The notes under the pieces were generated by a model that was not told the origin of the DNA, did not search any database, and was given only the letters and a program-made list of their open reading frames with translations. This document shows, in pieces, positions 5,607 through 9,474 of a stretch of 9,474 nt of DNA. How positions within the stretch are numbered: the first letter of the stretch is position 1; each line of letters starts with the position of its first letter. Made by a program: the position numbers and the translations under genes. The stretch comes from an uncultured Gammaproteobacteria bacterium (GTDB taxonomy: Bacteria; Pseudomonadota; Gammaproteobacteria; Halothiobacillales; Halothiobacillaceae): positions 1 to 9,474 of the forward strand of contig CALKWL010000116.1 of NCBI GenBank assembly GCA_938004235.1, read 5' to 3'.

Positions 5607-6983
5607 ATGAATACGACTCAAACCCTGGTGATTGGCGCAGGCATTTCCGGTCTGAGCACGGCCTTTTTTCTGCGGCAACAGGGTCATGCGGTGACGGTGC
5701 TGGAGGCTGCCGGGCGCGCAGGCGGCCATGTGCATACCTTCTGGCACGAAGGCTTCATGCTTGAGGCTGGGCCGAATACCCTGCTGGACAATGACCCGGC
5801 AATTGCACAGCTGATTGATGGTCTGAATTTGCGGGCGGACGTGTGCGAGGCCAATCCTGCGGCCAAACGACGTTATGTGGTGCGCGATGGGCGAGCGATT
5901 CAGCTGCCCGGCTCGCCGATGAGTTTTCTGGCGAGCCCGCTGTTCTCTCCAGCCGGTAAGTTGCGCTTGCTGGCTGAGCCGTTCATCGGGCGCGCAACGC
6001 AGGAAGAGAGCGTGGCCGAGCTCGTGCGCAGGCGTTTGGGACAAGAGTTTCTCGACTGGGCGATTGATCCGTTTGTGTCGGGAGTGTACGCAGGTGACCC
6101 GGCGCGTCTTTCGGTGCGCGCGGCGACGAGCAAGGTGTATGCGCTGGAACATGAGCATGGATCGCTTATCAGGGGCGCCTTGAGTAAGGCCTTTAGAGCG
6201 CGCAAGGCACATGTGCAGACGATGCCGCTTGGGCATATGTTTTCTTTCAGTCGAGGCTTGGGGCAGCTTATTGATGCACTGACCCATGCTTTGGGGGCGT
6301 CCTTGCATCTGAATACGGCTGCACAGGGACTGCAACATACGCGTGAAGGATGGCTTGTACACACTTCGCACGGAACCTTTGCGGCGCAAAATGTCATTCT
6401 GGCGCTGCCTGCCGAGGCGTGTGCGTCGTTGCTGGAGCCGTTTTTGGGCGTGCGTGTACAGACGTTGCGCGACATTCCCTATCCTCCGGTGATGTCGGTG
6501 GCTTTGGGATTTCGGCGTGAAGATGTGGCGCATGCGTTGGATGGTTTTGGCGTGCTGATTCCAGCTAAAGAGCGCGTGACAACCTTGGGAGCGCTTTTTT
6601 CCAGCACCTTGTTTGCGGGGCGTGCGCCCGAAGGACAGGTGTTGTTGACGGCATTTATCGGCGGACGACGACATGAAGACATCGGTGCATGGACGGAGGA
6701 GGCGGTTGCAGCAAGGGTTTTAGCTGACCTCGCCCCCATTCTCGGGTTGCGCGCCGCGCCGTTGATGCGTCACGTTCAGCGTTGGCCGCGCGCTATCCCG
6801 CAATATGAACTGGGGCACCTTGAGCGCATCGCTTCTCTGGATGATGACATGCACAGGCTTGAAGGTTTGGTGACGCGCGCCAACTGGCGCGATGGGGTAT
6901 CGGTATCGGACGCCATGCGTAACGGATGCGCGCTCGCAAAACGTTTGCACAATTCTTCTGCGCAATTGTCAGATTTTGACTAA
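5607..6983 (+). CDS. hemY: Protoporphyrinogen oxidase, HemY/PPOX type
   Basis: FAD enzyme that oxidises protoporphyrinogen IX to protoporphyrin IX, the penultimate step of haem b synthesis, using O2. The 458 residues fit the HemY family (450-480). The N-terminal dinucleotide fold shows IGAGISGL (9-16), Glu33 for the ribose, then AAGRAGGHV (34-42). Residues 149-174 carry the family segment with DPFVSGVYAGDPARLSV. Near the C-terminus are RWPRAIPQYELGHLERI (392-408) and NWRDGVSVSDAM (426-437), the FAD-binding end. The start at 5607 places the Rossmann strand right after MNTTQ; the frame is open far upstream, but that part runs through hairpins and is not protein-like. The ribosome-binding site is weak (AAGACGGGTG). 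Other FAD amine oxidases share the fold, but the C-terminal motifs favour PPOX. Confidence 0.9.
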   Translation: MNTTQTLVIGAGISGLSTAFFLRQQGHAVTVLEAAGRAGGHVHTFWHEGFMLEAGPNTLLDNDPAIAQLIDGLNLRADVCEANPAAKRRYVVRDGRAIQLPGSPMSFLASPLFSPAGKLRLLAEPFIGRATQEESVAELVRRRLGQEFLDWAIDPFVSGVYAGDPARLSVRAATSKVYALEHEHGSLIRGALSKAFRARKAHVQTMPLGHMFSFSRGLGQLIDALTHALGASLHLNTAAQGLQHTREGWLVHTSHGTFAAQNVILALPAEACASLLEPFLGVRVQTLRDIPYPPVMSVALGFRREDVAHALDGFGVLIPAKERVTTLGALFSSTLFAGRAPEGQVLLTAFIGGRRHEDIGAWTEEAVAARVLADLAPILGLRAAPLMRHVQRWPRAIPQYELGHLERIASLDDDMHRLEGLVTRANWRDGVSVSDAMRNGCALAKRLHNSSAQLSDFD

Positions 6984-7012
6984 ACTTGCTCACGTTCGAT
7001 CGAGGATACCCC

Positions 7013-8164
7013 ATGAGTCAGCGCTTAAACCTTGAAGAATTCACCTCTATGGTGCGTGAGCTTTCCGCGGCCGAGCTTGCCAAGCTCCCGTTGGATATTT
7101 TGCCGGAAACCATTCCTACTCAGTTGATTCGTAACGCTCCCGCACCGACACGCGCTGTGTTGGAGAAGATGGCGTTTGCGGCCAGTCAGGCGGAATTGCG
7201 CGCCGTGCAGCGTATGGATCAAACTCTGGGCGCCACTGTGCTGCAAGCGATGGACAAGGCGCGCGGTTATGAAGCGGATATCGCCATTGCCCGCCTGCAA
7301 CACCGTATGCGCGATCTCCAGCCCACGCTGGAGCGCTGGCGTGCAGAGAAGATTTCGCATCACTCCATGGCGCAATCCATGCTGACTTTGCGCGAAGAAG
7401 TGCGCGAGTTGCAAGCTGAGCGCGCGCGACAGGCGCGTGCTGAGGTGGTATTGATTCAGGCGCTCGGTAATCCCGGCGGATTTGCTGATCGTTTGCGCAA
7501 GGCGCTGGATGGCGTACGCGCAGTGTCAGACAAGGTTGACCGCAGTCTGGGAGAGTACCTGGTGTTGCAGCTTGAAGTGTCATCCGCGGACATGGCTGAA
7601 AAGCGTACGCAGATCAGCGAGGCTGACAAGATACGCGCGGCGCTGTTCGAAGAGCTGGCGCATCTTGAAGCGCAGGTAAAGTCCCCGAGCACCTGGATGT
7701 CGCGTCTGCTCCCGTGGAATTCACGCAAGAAAGAGGATTTCCTGCGTCAACAGATCAGTGATTTGTACCAGCGCGTGATGAACGAAGAGTGGGTGATGGC
7801 TGAGTCGCAGCTGATTCGTTGGCTGGACGTCATCGTAGATGCCAGCCTATACGGCAGCACGGAGTCCGGGCAAAATCATTTGCGGAACGCGCGTCTGAAC
7901 CTTTTTTTCCTGTTGAATGCGTTTTGCGAGCAACAGGAGGCTGCGGCGAAGAAGATTGCACGTAATCCATTTGTTCAGGCCGACCCCAAGCAGGCGATTG
8001 AATATATGCTGATCTCTGAGCGCTTTATTCTGGATTATTTCGCCAAGAAGCGCGCTGAGGTGATTGAGTGGTTGGGGAATGCGGCCGATACCCGTCTGAA
8101 AAGCCTGGAAAGCCTGGAAACCAACCTAATTGGCGAAATGAAGCGTAACTTGCGTAACCGCTGA
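7013..8164 (+). CDS. Hypothetical coiled-coil protein
   Basis: I do not recognise this 383-residue protein. It is soluble by sequence, with no signal peptide or transmembrane segment and a single Cys (305). Residues 50-145 and 185-225 are charged helices with heptad-like spacing, for example LREEVRELQAERARQARAEV (126-145), which suggests coiled coils. A basic linker with WMSRLLPWNSRKK (228-240) leads to a C-terminal helical half with aromatic residues (LNLFFLLNAF, ERFILDYF). GAGGA at 7002-7006 sits six bases before the ATG, which fixes this start over the in-frame TTG at 6986. The 29-base gap after hemY suggests co-transcription. Sequence alone gives no function; a structural or scaffolding role is only a guess from helix content. 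Confidence 0.85.
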   Translation: MSQRLNLEEFTSMVRELSAAELAKLPLDILPETIPTQLIRNAPAPTRAVLEKMAFAASQAELRAVQRMDQTLGATVLQAMDKARGYEADIAIARLQHRMRDLQPTLERWRAEKISHHSMAQSMLTLREEVRELQAERARQARAEVVLIQALGNPGGFADRLRKALDGVRAVSDKVDRSLGEYLVLQLEVSSADMAEKRTQISEADKIRAALFEELAHLEAQVKSPSTWMSRLLPWNSRKKEDFLRQQISDLYQRVMNEEWVMAESQLIRWLDVIVDASLYGSTESGQNHLRNARLNLFFLLNAFCEQQEAAAKKIARNPFVQADPKQAIEYMLISERFILDYFAKKRAEVIEWLGNAADTRLKSLESLETNLIGEMKRNLRNR

Positions 8165-8364
8165 GCGCCGCTACTACAGCCCGCTCAGGTTTCGATCTGA
8201 GAGGATGTAGTGCAACGAATGCCGCTGAAAAAACGACGTGAGCACTACGGCTATATCGTCGTGGGCTACTGATTAGCTGAGGGGAAAGGTATAGCCGCCG
8301 GTACGCCACTTGTATCCCCAAGAATGTTAGGCTGCAGTAGCACGATATGGGATGCTATAGGCGT
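8165..8364. other. Intergenic region with stem-loops, no clear gene
   Basis: Between the coiled-coil gene and the tRNA terminator I see no gene of normal size. A hairpin lies at 8184-8201. GTAGTGC (8207-8213) pairs with GCACTAC (8242-8248). GGCTATA (8249-8255) pairs with TATAGCC (8290-8296), the same bases as the tRNA-Met acceptor stem. A possible 20-codon reading frame runs from a GTG at 8210 to a stop ending at 8272. It would encode MQRMPLKKRREHYGYIVVGY, with GAGGA four bases upstream. It is too short to call as a gene. Confidence 0.5.
8184..8201 (+). terminator. Hairpin after the coiled-coil gene (weak terminator candidate)
   Basis: CTCAGGT (8184-8190) and ATCTGAG (8195-8201) pair over seven positions, including one G-T wobble, around a TTCG loop. 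It begins 20 bases after the stop codon. No T-run follows, so it may only mark or protect the 3' end of the hemY transcript rather than terminate it. Confidence 0.35.
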
Positions 8365-8399
8365 AAAAAAACCCGCAAACCTTGTTATGGTGCGGGTTT
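8365..8399 (-). terminator. Rho-independent terminator of the tRNA-Met gene
   Basis: Read on the minus strand, AAACCCGC (8399-8392) and GCGGGTTT (8376-8369) form an 8-bp stem, followed by a T-run (seven A residues on the plus strand at 8365-8371). It lies 45 bases beyond the 3' end of the tRNA in its direction of transcription. This is a classical intrinsic terminator. Confidence 0.88.
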
Positions 8400-8443
8400 C
8401 AGGGGTTTGTTTAGTACCGCTTGGGACGGTATAAAACTTAAAA

Positions 8444-8520
8444 TGGTGGCTATAGGTGGACTCGAACCACCGACCCCAGCATTATGAGTGCTGTGCTCTA
8501 ACCGACTGAGCTATATAGCC
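8444..8520 (-). tRNA. tRNA-Met (anticodon CAT), elongator type
   Basis: On the minus strand the 77 bases fold as a full cloverleaf. The acceptor is GGCTATA/TATAGCC, with discriminator A and an encoded CCA (8446-8444). The D-arm starts AGCTCAGTCGGTTAGAGC. The anticodon stem is CAGCA/TGCTG with loop CTCATAA, and the CAT anticodon is at 8486-8484. The T-arm is GGTGG/CCACC around TTCGAGT. A CAT anticodon can belong to elongator Met, initiator fMet or lysidine-modified Ile2. G1-C72 pairs, excluding the mispaired initiator end. The bases GGCTA...TAGCC and CACTCATAATG agree with E. coli elongator tRNA-Met rather than Ile2. It has its own promoter and terminator, so it is a single-gene unit. Confidence 0.95.
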
Positions 8521-8575
8521 TTCAAATCAAGTCAACGGGACATCTTTTCCGTGACTGAGATCAGGTAAGCGCGGC

Positions 8576-8604
8576 ATTATCCAGATGAGGCTTTGGTTCG
8601 TCAA
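8576..8604 (-). promoter_or_regulatory. Sigma70-type promoter of tRNA-Met
   Basis: On the minus strand TTGACG (8604-8599) and GATAAT (8581-8576) are separated by exactly 17 bases. Both are one substitution from consensus. The bases just downstream read GCCGCGC (8575-8569), a GC-rich discriminator of the kind seen at stringently controlled stable-RNA promoters. Transcription would start about 50 bases before the tRNA 5' end. Confidence 0.75.
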
Positions 8605-8632
8605 TGCCCTTGTTGGTGAAAATGTCGAAAAG

Positions 8633-8661
8633 ATGACTTTACGGGGGTTTGTTGCTAGGAT
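8633..8661 (+). promoter_or_regulatory. Probable promoter of the SRP RNA gene
   Basis: ATGACT (8633-8638) and TAGGAT (8656-8661) are 17 bases apart, and TGC before the -10 makes it an extended -10 element. CGCGG follows the -10. Transcription from here would give the SRP RNA a 5' leader of about 65 bases, longer than in E. coli, so processing or a nearer promoter is possible. Confidence 0.5.
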
Positions 8662-8732
8662 TCGCGGCCTTGATTGGCGCGCATCGTCAGCGTGAGCCTC
8701 AATCAGGGGGGCTTTGAGTCCCTGTCTATGGC

Positions 8733-8844
8733 GGGCGCATTCGTCCTCCCGCGACAGACAGCCGTGAAATCCGCCAGGTCCGGAAGGGAGCAACGGTAGC
8801 GGTGCGTTTGGGTGCCGGGATGTGGTGGGTGCGTTTCGCCGCCC
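8733..8844 (+). ncRNA. ffs: Signal recognition particle RNA, small bacterial (4.5S) type
   Basis: The RNA scaffold of the signal recognition particle, which binds Ffh and drives co-translational membrane targeting. The diagnostic apical domain is present: CAGGTCCGGAAGGGAGCAAC (8775-8794), with the GGAA tetraloop and the conserved Ffh-binding internal-loop bases. The flanks fit too: TCCTCCCGCGAC on the 5' side and GGGTGCCGGGATGTGGTGGG on the 3' side mirror E. coli TTCTCCCGCAAC and GTGTGCCGGGATGTAGCTGG. The ends were set by GGGC (8733-8736) pairing with GCCC (8841-8844), giving about 112 bases against 114 in E. coli. Both ends could be off by several bases. It lies just upstream of dnaX, a common arrangement. 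Confidence 0.9.
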
Positions 8845-8877
8845 TCGAAATTTCCTGTTTTTATTGTTTCTGTGAGT

Positions 8878-8895
8878 AAGCTGCTTTTGCAGCTT
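8878..8895. other. Hairpin between ffs and dnaX
   Basis: AAGCTGC (8878-8884) and GCAGCTT (8889-8895) form a perfect 7-bp stem around TTTT. A T-rich stretch lies before it (8851-8869), not after it, so it is not a standard terminator for ffs. It lies upstream of the putative dnaX promoter. Confidence 0.4.
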
Positions 8896-8917
8896 CCCGC
8901 ATCTTCGGCGCGCTTGC

Positions 8918-8926
8918 TGTTAGAAT
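8918..8926 (+). promoter_or_regulatory. Possible extended -10 promoter of dnaX
   Basis: TGTTAGAAT contains TG one base before TAGAAT, an extended -10 element. There is no good -35 at 17 bases. It lies 30 bases before the dnaX ATG. The bases after it (CACGGCCTT) resemble those after the ffs -10 (CGCGGCCTT). Confidence 0.4.
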
Positions 8927-8956
8927 CACGGCCTTCTGCAAACAGCCGGTAGGTTT

Positions 8957-9474
8957 ATGGGCGAGTTGGGTTCGGACTATCAGGTATTGGCGCGCAAATG
9001 GCGACCACGCCGCTTTGAAGACATGGTGGGGCAAGAACATGTCTTGCGCGCCCTGACCACGGCGCTGGACGAGCAACGCCTGCATCACGCTTATCTGTTC
9101 ACCGGCACGCGCGGGGTGGGCAAGACCACGGTGGCGCGCATTTTTGCCAAGGCGCTGAATTGTGAGCAGGGTGTGAGCAGTCATCCATGTGGCGTGTGCT
9201 CGTCCTGCGTAGCGATTGACGAAGGGCGTTTCGTTGACCTGATTGAAGTGGATGCTGCTTCGCGCACCGGGGTGGACGATACCCGCGATTTGCTGGAGAA
9301 CGTGCAATACCTGCCGAGCCAGGGGCGCTTCAAGGTGTACCTGATCGACGAGGTGCACATGTTTTCCAAGAGCAGCTTCAATGCGCTGCTCAAAACCCTC
9401 GAAGAGCCGCCGCCCAACGTCAAATTTTTGTTGGCGACCACCGAGCCACACAAGCTGCCGGTGACGGTGCTCTC
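8957..9474 (+). CDS. dnaX: DNA polymerase III tau/gamma subunit DnaX (3' truncated by window end)
   Basis: The clamp-loader ATPase of the replicative polymerase, which loads the beta clamp and, as tau, ties polymerase cores to the helicase. The first 172 codons are present and the gene runs past the window. The AAA+ core is clear: YQVLARKWRPRRFEDMVGQ (8-26), Walker A GTRGVGKT (50-57), four zinc cysteines C69, C78, C81 and C84 with the same spacing as E. coli, Walker B in VYLIDEVH (127-134), and ATTEPHKLP (160-168) as sensor 1. The start at 8957 follows GGTAGG and gives seven residues before the conserved Tyr, slightly longer than many homologues (MSYQVL). The programmed frameshift site that makes gamma in E. 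coli would lie far downstream and cannot be assessed. ybaB and recR, the usual neighbours, would be expected beyond the window. Confidence 0.97.
   Translation, partial: MGELGSDYQVLARKWRPRRFEDMVGQEHVLRALTTALDEQRLHHAYLFTGTRGVGKTTVARIFAKALNCEQGVSSHPCGVCSSCVAIDEGRFVDLIEVDAASRTGVDDTRDLLENVQYLPSQGRFKVYLIDEVHMFSKSSFNALLKTLEEPPPNVKFLLATTEPHKLPVTVL

Noticed and set aside
5601..6674. Minus-strand open frame of 357 codons opposite hemY
   Set aside because: It is the antisense shadow of hemY; the translation is rich in Arg, His and Gln with no recognisable domain.
8354..8456. GCTATAGG direct repeat at 8354-8361 and 8449-8456 as tRNA attachment sites
   Set aside because: Eight bases is too short for an att core, the copies are only 95 bases apart, and no integrase gene is present.
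8444..8520. tRNA-Ile2 or initiator tRNA-fMet reading of the CAT anticodon
   Set aside because: The first acceptor pair is G-C, unlike the mispaired initiator end, and the acceptor and anticodon-arm bases follow elongator tRNA-Met rather than Ile2 of E. coli.
8527..8793. Minus-strand open frame of 88 codons
   Set aside because: It overlaps both stable-RNA promoters and the SRP RNA, and has no protein-like features.
8861..9451. Minus-strand open frame of 196 codons opposite dnaX
   Set aside because: It is antisense to a clear DnaX AAA+ domain and has no recognisable motif.
1..9474. CRISPR array, insertion sequence or prophage
   Set aside because: I saw no regularly spaced direct repeats, transposase or integrase motifs, or phage structural genes on either strand.

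Overview
The window looks like a chromosomal segment from a GC-rich proteobacterium, most likely a gammaproteobacterial (or Acidithiobacillia-like) sulfur oxidiser. This is an inference from the rhd-tusA-dsrE2 sulfur-carrier cassette, the BepA-type periplasmic protease, a short 4.5S-type SRP RNA beside dnaX, and an elongator tRNA-Met that encodes its own CCA. The first 47 bases are not genomic: they match an Illumina P7-side adapter preceded by what looks like an 8-base index, so the window begins at the untrimmed end of a contig.

Layout. Bases 48-273 hold no convincing gene. bepA lies on the minus strand (274-1776). The divergent intergenic region (1777-2018) contains a perfect 14-bp inverted repeat and four copies of ATCAATA in alternating orientation. 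A plus-strand run follows: rhodanese, TusA and a DsrE2-like protein with overlapping start and stop codons, then after 89 bases an aldehyde dehydrogenase of the succinate-semialdehyde (Sad/GabD) type and, 16 bases further on, an EamA/DMT permease. A 257-base intergenic region with several strong hairpins (5350-5606) separates this run from an oxygen-dependent type protoporphyrinogen oxidase (HemY) and an unrecognised 383-residue coiled-coil protein, probably co-transcribed.

The right end is an RNA and replication locus. tRNA-Met(CAT) on the minus strand has its own sigma70-type promoter and a rho-independent terminator. Divergent from it, the SRP RNA (ffs) on the plus strand is followed by the 5' part of dnaX, which runs off the window.

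Functionally, the most distinctive part is the rhodanese/TusA/DsrE2 unit, a cytoplasmic persulfide relay known from dissimilatory sulfur oxidisers. The remaining genes are housekeeping: envelope quality control, haem synthesis, protein targeting, replication and a metabolite exporter. I found no CRISPR array, insertion sequence or phage genes. The best candidates for undescribed biology are the repeat architecture between bepA and rhd, the hairpin cluster before hemY, and the coiled-coil protein behind hemY.
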